Assembly (NCBI RefSeq): GCF_007556775.1
Contig: NZ_CP041742.1
Location: forward strand, 186,001 to 250,000
DNA from: Lysobacter lycopersici
Lineage (GTDB): Bacteria > Pseudomonadota > Gammaproteobacteria > Xanthomonadales > Xanthomonadaceae
DNA: 64,000 nucleotides
Reading direction: 5' to 3'
The notes beneath the pieces are model-generated. The model searched no databases and was not told the DNA's origin. It worked only from the letters and a program-made list of their open reading frames with translations. Numbering within the stretch: the first letter of the stretch is position 1; every line of letters begins with the position of its first letter. Of the stretch, positions 54,476 through 64,000 are shown piece after piece. A program made the translations under genes and the position numbers.

Positions 54476-55420
54476 GTGACCGCATCCCCGCAACTCGCCT
54501 TCGTGTTCCCCGGACAGGGTTCGCAGTCCGTCGGCATGCTCGCCGAACTGGCGGAAGCGCATGCCGTGGTGCGCGGGGCCTTCGAGGAAGCTTCCGACGG
54601 CGCCGGCGTCGACCTGTGGGCGCTGTCGCAGGGCGGTCCCGAGGAAATGCTCAACCGCACCGAATACACCCAGCCCGCGTTGCTGGCCGCCGGCATCGCC
54701 GCGTGGCGCGCGTGGGAATCGCAGGGTGGCCCCAGGCCCGCCCTGCTCGCGGGGCACAGCCTCGGCGAATACACCGCGCTGGTCGCGGCCGGCGCGTTGT
54801 CGTTGAAGGACGGCGCGCACCTCGTGCGCATCCGCGGCCAGCTGATGCAGGACGCCGCGCCCGCCGGCACCGGCGCGATGGCGGCAGTGCTCGGCGCCGA
54901 CGATGCGCTGGTCGAAGCCATGTGCATGGAGGCTTCGAACAGCACGGTCGTGGTGCCGGCGAACTACAACTCGCCGGGGCAGATCGTCATCGGCGGCGAT
55001 GCCGCGGCGGTCGACCGCGCGCTGGCGCTGCTGCAGGAAAAGGGCGTGCGCAAGGCGGTGAAGCTCGCGGTCAGCGTGCCTTCGCACACGCCATTGATGC
55101 GCGAGGCCGCGAACCGGCTCGCCGAAACCATGTCCGGGCTGCATTGGAATCTGCCATCGCTGCCGGTGGTGCAGAACGTGGACGCGACCGCGCACGACGG
55201 CATCGATGCGATCCGCGACGCGCTGGTGCGCCAGCTCTACCTGCCGGTGCAGTGGACGCGCTGCGTCGAGGCGCTTGCTTCGCGTGGCATCACCTGCGTC
55301 GCCGAATGCGGCCCGGGCAAGGTGCTGGCGGGATTGGTGAAGCGCATCGACAAGGCGCTGGACGCGCGCGTGCTAGGCACTGTCGGCGATTTCGAAACCG
55401 CACTCGGGGAATGGAAGTGA
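54476..55420 (+). CDS. fabD: Malonyl-CoA:ACP transacylase (FabD)
   Basis: Moves malonyl groups from CoA to ACP. It has 314 residues. The start region LAFVFPGQGSQSVGML is the family signature. The nucleophilic Ser lies in LLAGHSLGEYTALVAAGAL, and the His is in the SVPSHTPLM segment. I prefer the GTG at 54476; an ATG at 54434 would add 14 residues of unlikely sequence. The stop overlaps the GTG start of fabG (55417-55420). Confidence 0.94.
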   Translation: MTASPQLAFVFPGQGSQSVGMLAELAEAHAVVRGAFEEASDGAGVDLWALSQGGPEEMLNRTEYTQPALLAAGIAAWRAWESQGGPRPALLAGHSLGEYTALVAAGALSLKDGAHLVRIRGQLMQDAAPAGTGAMAAVLGADDALVEAMCMEASNSTVVVPANYNSPGQIVIGGDAAAVDRALALLQEKGVRKAVKLAVSVPSHTPLMREAANRLAETMSGLHWNLPSLPVVQNVDATAHDGIDAIRDALVRQLYLPVQWTRCVEALASRGITCVAECGPGKVLAGLVKRIDKALDARVLGTVGDFETALGEWK

Positions 55421-56160
55421 GCGAAAACTTGAAGGGCGAAGTGGCGCTCGTTACCGGCGCGTCGCGCGGCATCGGCGCGGCCATCGCCGACGAACTCGCC
55501 GCGCAGGGTGCGACAGTCATCGGCACCGCCACCAGCGAGTCCGGCGCGAATGCGATTTCCGAACGGCTCGCATCGAAGGGCGGCGCGGGCCGCGTGCTCG
55601 ACGTCAATGCGCCCGGCGCGATCGAAGCGCTGGTCGATGCCGTCGGCAAGGACTTCGGCGGTCTCTCCATCCTCGTCAACAACGCCGGCATCACCCGCGA
55701 CAATTTGCTGCTGCGGATGAAGGACGAGGACTGGCAGGCCATCCTCGACACCAACCTCACCAGCGTGTTCCGCAGTTGCAAGGCGGCGATGCGCGGGATG
55801 ATGAAGGCGCGCAAGGGCCGCATCGTCAACATCGCCTCGGTGATCGGCGTAACCGGCAACGCGGGGCAGGCGAACTACGCCGCGGCCAAGGCCGGCATCA
55901 TCGCCTTCAGCAAGTCGCTGGCGAAGGAAATCGGTTCGCGCGGCGTCACCGTCAATGTCGTCGCGCCCGGTTTCATCGACACCGACATGACCCGCGAACT
56001 GCCGGAGGATGCGAAGAACGCGATGCTTGGGCAGATCGCGCTGGGGCGCTTCGGCGAACCGGCCGATATCGCGCGCGCGGTGGCGTTCCTGGCCGGCCCG
56101 AACGCCGCCTACATCACCGGCGAAACCCTGCACGTGAACGGCGGCATGTACATGCCATGA
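55417..56160 (+). CDS. fabG: 3-oxoacyl-ACP reductase (FabG)
   Basis: NADPH-dependent reductase of the elongation cycle, 247 residues. The cofactor loop is VTGASRGIGAAIA, NNAGITRDNLLLRM is the structural motif, and the catalytic Ser and Tyr-x3-Lys are in VNIASVIG and GQANYAAAKAG. The GTG at 55417 overlaps the fabD stop (GTGA) and has GGGGA 6 nt upstream; the ATG at 55411 sits directly on that site. The ending ITGETLHVNGGMYM is complete. Confidence 0.95.
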   Translation: MSENLKGEVALVTGASRGIGAAIADELAAQGATVIGTATSESGANAISERLASKGGAGRVLDVNAPGAIEALVDAVGKDFGGLSILVNNAGITRDNLLLRMKDEDWQAILDTNLTSVFRSCKAAMRGMMKARKGRIVNIASVIGVTGNAGQANYAAAKAGIIAFSKSLAKEIGSRGVTVNVVAPGFIDTDMTRELPEDAKNAMLGQIALGRFGEPADIARAVAFLAGPNAAYITGETLHVNGGMYMP

Positions 56161-56285
56161 GCACACTTTCCGCAAGCAACGCGCCCTAAGTCATTGAGCC
56201 GGAAGGCTTCCGCGCCGATGCGCGAATGCCGCGGCTTTCCCTTACACTACCCGCCGCAACGGACTCCCCGGAGGAGCGAATACAG

Positions 56286-56525
56286 ATGAGCAGCATCGAA
56301 GAACGCGTCAAGAAGATCGTGGTCGAACAACTTGGCGTCAAGGAAGAAGAAGTCACCAACAACGCCTCCTTCGTCGACGACCTCGGCGCGGATTCGCTCG
56401 ATACCGTCGAGTTGGTGATGGCGCTCGAGGAAGAGTTCGAGTGCGAAATCCCGGACGAGGAAGCCGAGAAGATCACCTCGGTGCAGCAGGCGATCGATTA
56501 CGTCAAGGCCCACGTCAAGGCGTAA
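56286..56525 (+). CDS. acpP: Acyl carrier protein
   Basis: A 79-residue acidic carrier protein. The phosphopantetheine Ser is Ser37 in [19 protein letters not shown]. The start [18 protein letters not shown] has a GGAGGAG site 8-14 nt upstream. The 125-nt gap after fabG has a TACACT hexamer at 56243-56248 that could be a -10, so acpP may have its own promoter, as expected for a very abundant protein. Confidence 0.97.
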   Translation: MSSIEERVKKIVVEQLGVKEEEVTNNASFVDDLGADSLDTVELVMALEEEFECEIPDEEAEKITSVQQAIDYVKAHVKA

Positions 56526-56660
56526 GCCGCCGGCGCCTGCGCGCCGTGGCCGTGACACCGCTGGGGCCGCGCATGCGGCCCCGTGCGTTTCCGGCGATTG
56601 CATCCGCAGGCGTATGTCCGCCATGAGCATAGGCAAGAGCATCGGGCCCAGGAGCCAGGC

Positions 56661-57899
56661 ATGAGCAAGCGTCGCGTCGTCGTCACCGGTCTTGGCATCG
56701 TTTCGCCGCTGGGCAACGACCTGGCCACGAGCTGGGACGGCATCGTCAACGGCCGGTCGGGCATCGGCCCGATCACGCATTTCGACGTGTCGGCGTTCCC
56801 GACGCGGATCGCGGGCGAGGTCAAGGATTTCGATCCGGCCACGTGGATCGCGCCGAAGGACATCAAGAAGATGGATCCCTTCGTGCACTACGGCGTCGCG
56901 GCCGCGCTGATGTCCATCGCCGATTCCGGCATCGCCATCGAGGGCGAGGCGGCCGAACGCATCGGCGTCGCCATCGGCGCCGGCATCGGCGGCCTCAACG
57001 GCATCGAGGAAACCACGCTGAAGTACGCGGCCGGCGGCCCGCGCAAGATCTCGCCGTTCTACGTGCCCAGCACCATCATCAACATGATCGCCGGCCAGGT
57101 CTCGATCATGACCGGGGCGAAAGGCCCGAACATCGCCGCGGTCACCGCCTGCACCACGGCCACGCACAACATCGGCCTGGCGATGCGGATGATCCAGTAC
57201 GGCGAGGCCGAAGCGATGGTCGCCGGCGGCGCCGAATACGCGACCACGCCGACTTCGCTCGGCGGCTTCTGCGCGATGAAGGCGTTGTCGACCCGCAACG
57301 ACGATCCGACCAGGGCATCGCGCCCATGGGACAAGGACCGCGACGGCTTCGTCATGGGCGACGGCGCCGGCATCCTCGTGCTCGAGGAATACGAACGCGC
57401 GAAGGCGCGTGGCGCGCGCATCTATTGCGAGCTCGCCGGCTTCGGCATGAGCGGCGATGCCTACCACATGACCGCGCCGAGCGAGAACGGCGACGGCGCG
57501 GCGCGCTGCATGATCAACGCCATCCGCGACGCCGGCATCGACGCCGCGCAGGTCGGCTACATCAACGCACACGGCACTTCCACGCCGGCCGGCGACCTCG
57601 CCGAGACCATGGCGATGAAGCGCGCGATGGGCGATGCGGCGAAGTCGGTCATGGTCAGTTCGACCAAGTCGATGACCGGGCACCTGCTCGGCGCGGCCGG
57701 TGGCGTCGAGGCGGTGTTCTCGGCGATGTCGTTGCACACCGGCATCATCCCGCCGACCATCAACCTCGACCATCCGTCCGAGGGCTGCGACCTCGACTAC
57801 GTGCCGCACACGGCGCGCGAGAAGCAGGTCGAGATCGCGATGTCGAACTCGTTCGGCTTCGGCGGCACCAACGGCACGCTGGTGTTCAAGCGGGCCTGA
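56661..57899 (+). CDS. fabF: 3-oxoacyl-ACP synthase II (FabF)
   Basis: Elongation condensing enzyme, 412 residues, also responsible for temperature control of unsaturated fatty acids in E. coli. The nucleophilic Cys is in [18 protein letters not shown], and the two His are in [12 protein letters not shown] and [23 protein letters not shown] near the end is typical. The start at 56661 has a GGAG site at 56651-56654. A heptad-repeat palindrome follows immediately. Confidence 0.96.
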   Translation: MSKRRVVVTGLGIVSPLGNDLATSWDGIVNGRSGIGPITHFDVSAFPTRIAGEVKDFDPATWIAPKDIKKMDPFVHYGVAAALMSIADSGIAIEGEAAERIGVAIGAGIGGLNGIEETTLKYAAGGPRKISPFYVPSTIINMIAGQVSIMTGAKGPNIAAVTACTTATHNIGLAMRMIQYGEAEAMVAGGAEYATTPTSLGGFCAMKALSTRNDDPTRASRPWDKDRDGFVMGDGAGILVLEEYERAKARGARIYCELAGFGMSGDAYHMTAPSENGDGAARCMINAIRDAGIDAAQVGYINAHGTSTPAGDLAETMAMKRAMGDAAKSVMVSSTKSMTGHLLGAAGGVEAVFSAMSLHTGIIPPTINLDHPSEGCDLDYVPHTAREKQVEIAMSNSFGFGGTNGTLVFKRA

Positions 57900-57901
57900 G
57901 A

Positions 57902-58001
57902 GGCGAGGAACGAGAAACGAGAAATGAGAAACGAGTAGGGAGGAATGGGCGGAGCCGCGTCCCGACTCGTTTCACTCGTTCCTCTTCGCTCGTTCCTTCG
58001 C
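57902..58001. repeat. Heptad-repeat palindrome (GAGAAAC type) between fabF and pabB
   Basis: The left arm (57902-57935) is made of units such as AACGAGA, AACGAGA, AATGAGA, AACGAGT. The right arm (57965-58001) is the imperfect inverse (CTCGTTTCACTCGTTCC). About 29 nt lie between. It fills almost the whole gap from the fabF stop to the pabB start. Confidence 0.8.
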
Positions 58002-58002
58002 C

Positions 58003-59322
58003 ATGATCCAGACTTGCCCACTGCCTCCCGGCATTGACCTGCTCGACCTGCACCGGTCCGCGCCGGCGCGCTATCCCTTGCTGCTCGAATCCGCGGCGGC
58101 CGGCACCGCGCAGGGGCGTTGGGACCTGCTGCTCGCGACCAACGGCGAATCGGTCCGTGCGCGCGAAGGCGAAGCGTTCCTCGCCGCACTCGATCGCGAA
58201 TGGCACGCGCTGCGCACCCCGCGCGAGGAACCACGCTGGCCGTTCCGCGGCGGTTGGGCGCTGTACCTCGGCTACGAACTCGCCGGCCAGATCGAACCCG
58301 TTTTGTCGCTGCCGCATGCACCAGGCGCATTGCCGGTCGCGCTTGCGCTGCGTTGCCCGGCTGCGATCCTGCGCGATCGCGCCAGCGGCGAATGCGTGGC
58401 GGTGGCGGAAACCGCGCATGCCGGCATGCTCGATGCCATCGAAACCGACATCGCCGCGCTCGCAGCGTTGCCGTCGCTGCCGGAATGGACACCACCGCAG
58501 CACGTCGATGAAGACGAACCTTCGCGCTTCACCGACGGCGTGCGCCGCGTGCTCGACTATCTCGCCGCCGGCGACGTGTTCCAGGCCAACATCAGCCGCG
58601 GCTGGAATGCGCGGTTCGCGCGCGCGCCGCAGCCGGCGGAACTGTTCCGGCGCCTGCGCACGCACAATCCGGCCCCGTTCGCAGGCATATTCGCGGACGA
58701 TGGCTGGGCGGTGGTCAGCGCTTCGCCTGAACGCCTCGTTTCCGTGCGCGGCGACGTGGTCGAGACCCGGCCCATCGCCGGCACGCGCCCGCGCTTCGAA
58801 GGCGACGACGACGCGGCGCGCATCCGCGACCTGGTCGGCAACCCCAAGGAACGCGCCGAACACGTGATGCTGATCGACCTCGAACGCAACGACCTCGGCC
58901 GCGTGTGCGTGCCCGGCAGCGTGGAAGTCGACGAACTGATGACGGTGGAAAGCTACGCGCACGTGCACCACATCGTCAGCAACGTGCGCGGCCGCCTGCG
59001 CGCGGACGCGACGCCGGGCGCGGTCATCGCCGCGGTGTTCCCCGGCGGCACCATCACCGGTTGCCCCAAGGTGCGTTGCATGCAGGTCATCGCCGAACTC
59101 GAAGGGCAGGGGCGCGGCGCCTACACCGGCGCGTTCGGCTGGTTGAACCGCGACGGCGACCTCGACCTCAACATCCTGATCCGCAGCGCGGAGCTCGAAG
59201 GCGCGAAACTGCGCTTCCGTACCGGCGCCGGCATCGTCGCCGACTCCGATCCGCAACGCGAACTCGATGAAACCCGGGCCAAGGCGCGCGGCATGTTGCG
59301 CGCACTCGGGGTGGAAGCGTGA
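58003..59322 (+). CDS. pabB: Aminodeoxychorismate synthase component I (PabB)
   Basis: Converts chorismate and ammonia to 4-amino-4-deoxychorismate for folate synthesis; the glutaminase partner PabA is not in the window. It has 439 residues. The chorismate-binding half has GDVFQANISRG, the ETRPIAGTRPR motif, HVMLIDLERNDLGRVC, FPGGTITGCPK and GAYTGAFGWL. E. coli PabB has Lys in PIKGT at the motif where this protein has Ala (PIAGT), as in TrpE. Placement directly before pabC supports PabB rather than anthranilate synthase. The stop overlaps the pabC GTG (GTGA). Confidence 0.88.
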   Translation: MIQTCPLPPGIDLLDLHRSAPARYPLLLESAAAGTAQGRWDLLLATNGESVRAREGEAFLAALDREWHALRTPREEPRWPFRGGWALYLGYELAGQIEPVLSLPHAPGALPVALALRCPAAILRDRASGECVAVAETAHAGMLDAIETDIAALAALPSLPEWTPPQHVDEDEPSRFTDGVRRVLDYLAAGDVFQANISRGWNARFARAPQPAELFRRLRTHNPAPFAGIFADDGWAVVSASPERLVSVRGDVVETRPIAGTRPRFEGDDDAARIRDLVGNPKERAEHVMLIDLERNDLGRVCVPGSVEVDELMTVESYAHVHHIVSNVRGRLRADATPGAVIAAVFPGGTITGCPKVRCMQVIAELEGQGRGAYTGAFGWLNRDGDLDLNILIRSAELEGAKLRFRTGAGIVADSDPQRELDETRAKARGMLRALGVEA

Positions 59323-60130
59323 ACGCGCGCATGTTCCGCGGCGACGTTCGCCTCGATGCGATTCCGGCCGACGATCGCGGCATCGCCTATGGCGACGGCC
59401 TGTTCGAAACCCTGCGCGTGCATCGCGGCGAAGTGCCGTGGTGGCGCGAACACTGGTCTCGGCTGCGACTCGGTGCGGAACGACTCGGCATCCCCTTGCC
59501 GGACGAAGCACCGGTTCGCGAAGAAGCCGAGTCGTTGTTCGCCGACGGCGGCGACGGCGTGCTGAAACTGCTAGTCACGCGTGGCGCAGGCGAACGCGGT
59601 TATGCGCCGCCAGCGAATCCGGTTCCGACCTGGATCGTTTCGCGCCACGCCGTGCCGGCGACACCGGATCGTGGCCTGTGCCTGCATGTCTGCGCAACGC
59701 GGGTCGCATCGCAGCCGGCTTTGGCCGGGATCAAGCATTGCAACCGGCTGGAACAGGTGCTGGCGCGCGCCGAGGCCGAACGCGCCGGCGCCGACGAAGG
59801 CTTGATGCTCGATTCCGCCGGGAATGCCATCGGCGCGACCACGGCCAACCTGTTCACGCTCATCGAGGGTCGCTGGGTCGCGCCCGCCATCGTCGATTGC
59901 GGCATCGCCGGGGTTTGCCGCGCGAAGCTGTTGCCGGCGCTCGATGCCGATGAACGCATGCTGTCGCCGGCCGAGGTCGAAGCCGCCGATGCGGTTTTCC
60001 TGTGCAATGCGGTGCGCGGTATCCTGCCGGTGGCGCGCCTCGGCGCGCGCGAATGGCCGTCGCATCCCGCGGTGGCCGCCGCACGCATCGCCTTGTCGCG
60101 CCTGCATCCGTCCTTCGCCGTGGAGCCTGC

Positions 60131-60134
<4 letters not shown>
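59319..60134 (+). CDS. pabC: Aminodeoxychorismate lyase (PabC)
   Basis: A PLP enzyme that splits aminodeoxychorismate to p-aminobenzoate and pyruvate. It has 271 residues and the class IV aminotransferase fold. DRGIAYGDGLFETLRVH is the N-terminal signature. The PLP Lys is in GIKHCNRLEQVLA and the cofactor phosphate loop includes GNAIGATTANLF. The start is GTG 59319 (overlapping pabB) or ATG 59331. The stop overlaps the TTG start of mltG (TTGA). D-amino-acid or branched-chain transaminase activity is less likely in this context. Confidence 0.92.
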
Positions 60135-62921
<2,787 letters not shown>

Positions 62922-62943
62922 ATTCGCGAGGGGGCAGGGGACG

Positions 62944-63300
62944 ATGAGCGGAGCAGCAGGCGTACGACAGGGCATCCTGTCGCTGACCTTCAAGGACAAG
63001 GCGGGGCTGTACAACGCCTACATGCCGTTCCTCAAGCAGGGCGGGATCTTCGTGCCCACGCCCAAGCGCTACTTCCTCGGCGACGAGGTGTTCGTGTTGC
63101 TGACGTTGCCCGAATCCAGCGAACGCCTGCCGGTGCCGGGCAAGGTGGTGTGGGTCACGCCCAGCGGCGCGCAGGGCAACCGTACCGCCGGCGTCGGCGT
63201 GCAGTTCGCCGACAGCCACGAGGGCGAAGTGGTTCGCAACCGGATCGAGACGCTGCTCGCGGGCATGCTCAACGCCGACAAGGCGACGCAGACGATGTAG
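62944..63300 (+). CDS. pilZ: Orphan PilZ protein (type IV pilus assembly)
   Basis: A 118-residue single PilZ domain. The sequence lacks the RxxxR and D/N-x-S-x-x-G residues that bind c-di-GMP, like the Xanthomonas PilZ that instead binds the pilus ATPase PilB and FimX. Conserved parts are MPFLKQGGIFVPTPKRYFLG, PVPGKVVWVTPSGAQG and AGVGVQF. The position immediately after holB matches Xanthomonads. A GGGG-type ribosome-binding site precedes the ATG at 62944. Confidence 0.92.
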   Translation: MSGAAGVRQGILSLTFKDKAGLYNAYMPFLKQGGIFVPTPKRYFLGDEVFVLLTLPESSERLPVPGKVVWVTPSGAQGNRTAGVGVQFADSHEGEVVRNRIETLLAGMLNADKATQTM

Positions 63301-63307
63301 TTCTTTT

Positions 63308-63334
63308 CCCTCTCCCCGTCGCGCGGGGAGAGGG
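63308..63334. repeat. CTCTCCCC-type palindrome
   Basis: Arms CCCTCTCCCCG and CGGGGAGAGGG around 5 nt, followed by a further half copy (GCGCCGGGAGAGGGGAA). It fills the 66-nt gap between pilZ and the ferredoxin gene. The half copy supplies a purine-rich tract just before the ferredoxin ATG, which may serve as its ribosome-binding site. Confidence 0.85.
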
Positions 63335-63366
63335 TGGCGCGCAGCGCCGGGAGAGGGGAATCCGCC

Positions 63367-63558
63367 ATGAAGATCAAGGTCGATTTCGACGTCTGCGTGT
63401 CCACCGCCGCCTGCATGCAGGCCTGCCCGCAGGTGTTCGAGGTCCGCGACGACGGTTTCCTCTACATCCTCGACGAGGAACCGGGCGAAGCCTTGCGCGC
63501 GAGCGTGGAAGAGGCCGTGCAGGCCTGCCCGACCGGGGCGATTTCTGTCGAGGAGTGA
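63367..63558 (+). CDS. Small ferredoxin, [3Fe-4S] type
   Basis: A 63-residue ferredoxin. Cys10, Cys16 and Cys20 (FDVCVSTAACMQACPQVF) plus a late Cys in ACPTGAISVEE are the only cysteines. The second position of the usual CxxCxxCxxxCP is Thr13, which predicts a [3Fe-4S] cluster. Such ferredoxins (Fer4_15 type) often serve cytochrome P450 systems in actinobacteria and some proteobacteria. No P450 or reductase is in the window. The start follows a repeat-derived purine-rich tract. Confidence 0.85.
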   Translation: MKIKVDFDVCVSTAACMQACPQVFEVRDDGFLYILDEEPGEALRASVEEAVQACPTGAISVEE

Positions 63559-63570
63559 GCGCGTCGGCGC

Positions 63571-63939
63571 TCAGTGGATGCCGATCTCGATGGGTAGATC
63601 GCCCTCGCCGGCTTGTCCTGGCATGAGTTTGATCAACTTCGCCCATTCGATGATGGCGTTATCGAGCCTCTTGCGATTCGTGGATTGATTGAGTGTCGCC
63701 GAGGTGATATGGCCTCTCTCGTCGTAGGCAAGATGCACAGATGTATCGATGCTGCGCAGATGCGATTGGGTGAATTCCCGTAAAACGATGAGCATGGGCG
63801 GCTTGTAGCAATTTTCTTCGGTGACTTGCGCCTGGTCGGTTACGCATTGAGCCAATGAAGGTAGTTGGGACTCTTGTGCATTCGCCGTGGATTGCAGCAA
63901 TGAGCCAATGACAAGCAGAACAAGACTCGCGATTCGCAT
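63571..63939 (-). CDS. Periplasmic protein with TonB-C-like end
   Basis: A 122-residue protein with a Sec signal peptide (MRIASLVLLVIGSLLQSTANA/QE). The C-terminal 55 residues (HLAYDERGHITSATLNQSTN followed by a helix and a PIEIGIH strand) look like a small TonB C-terminal fold of the kind found alone in periplasmic proteins. Two Cys (QCVT and NCYK) may pair. GC content is lower than in neighbours. It is convergent with the ferredoxin gene, 12 nt apart. Confidence 0.6.
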   Translation of the reverse strand: MRIASLVLLVIGSLLQSTANAQESQLPSLAQCVTDQAQVTEENCYKPPMLIVLREFTQSHLRSIDTSVHLAYDERGHITSATLNQSTNRKRLDNAIIEWAKLIKLMPGQAGEGDLPIEIGIH

Positions 63940-63951
63940 GAAGTTCTCCGT

Positions 63952-64000
63952 TCAGGCCTTCAACGCCGGACTGTCCCAGCCCGGCCTGGCTGCGAAGCGC
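63952..64000 (-). CDS. Possible 3' end of a further minus-strand gene
   Basis: The last 49 nt contain an open minus-strand frame ending RFAARPGWDSPALKA-stop (stop at 63954-63952), 12 nt before the preceding small gene. The sequence reads like a real C terminus, but 15 residues are too few to name it. Confidence 0.35.
   Translation of the reverse strand, partial: RFAARPGWDSPALKA

Overview
The window is a gene-dense, GC-rich (roughly two thirds G+C) stretch of a gammaproteobacterial chromosome. It is most like the Xanthomonadales/Lysobacteraceae (Lysobacter, Luteimonas, Stenotrophomonas, Xanthomonas relatives). Pointers are the tmk-holB-pilZ order with an orphan PilZ protein, a Kdo kinase (KdkA), a compact NAD-type isocitrate dehydrogenase, creBCD, the phoB-phoR-ppk-ppx order, and an ffs/tRNA-Ser pair beside dnaX-ybaB-recR. 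No rRNA operon, IS element, prophage, CRISPR array or restriction system was seen.

Layout. 1-7000: start of mfd, an acetyltransferase, a cation-efflux protein, rlmJ and the creB-creC-creD envelope-stress/beta-lactam signalling cluster, with a good CreB site before creD. 7000-11900: a secreted 4-Cys protein, a PAP2 phosphatase with a glycosyltransferase, and a minus-strand run of five small genes (two membrane proteins, GNAT, cupin, cpYpsA/SLOG). 11900-17800: ppx, ppk1, phoR and phoB as one minus-strand phosphate/polyphosphate operon with a Pho box at its promoter. 17800-22100: a BepA-like protease, glutaredoxin, an AhpD-like protein, icd and a five-tRNA array (Pro, Arg, His, Lys, Leu) that holds a duplicated tRNA-Lys 3' end. 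22200-31100: the protein quality-control block tig-clpP-clpX-lon-hup, tRNA-Val, tRNA-Asp and ppiD. 31100-36800: fabI, mltD, gloB, a methyltransferase, rnhA, dnaQ and a PP2C phosphatase. 36800-41000: tRNA-Ser(CGA), a DUF6165 gene, a low-GC membrane gene, LPS core genes (heptosyltransferase, kdkA), an MBL hydrolase, 4.5S RNA and tRNA-Ser(GGA). 41000-44700: dnaX-ybaB-recR, a HIT protein and a lipoprotein. 44800-51100: slp, tgpA, DUF58 and moxR, divergent from an ArnT-like glycosyltransferase. 51100-63000: yceF, yceD-rpmF, then fabH-fabD-fabG-acpP-fabF-pabB-pabC-mltG-tmk-holB-pilZ. 63000-64000: a [3Fe-4S]-type ferredoxin and a TonB-C-like periplasmic protein.

Most genes are core housekeeping genes. 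They are tightly packed, and many junctions are 4-nt NTGA overlaps, often with GTG or TTG starts. The unusual content lies in the non-coding DNA. There are several palindromic repeat families, including roughly 85-100 bp palindromes whose arms are degenerate 7-nt tandem repeats. There are also two runs of back-to-back short hairpins, both next to tRNA genes. One of these runs is bracketed by a 53-bp direct repeat made of the tRNA-Lys 3' end plus its terminator. I found no clear new multigene system; the best candidate is the small SLOG/cupin/GNAT/membrane-protein run at 9740-11818.
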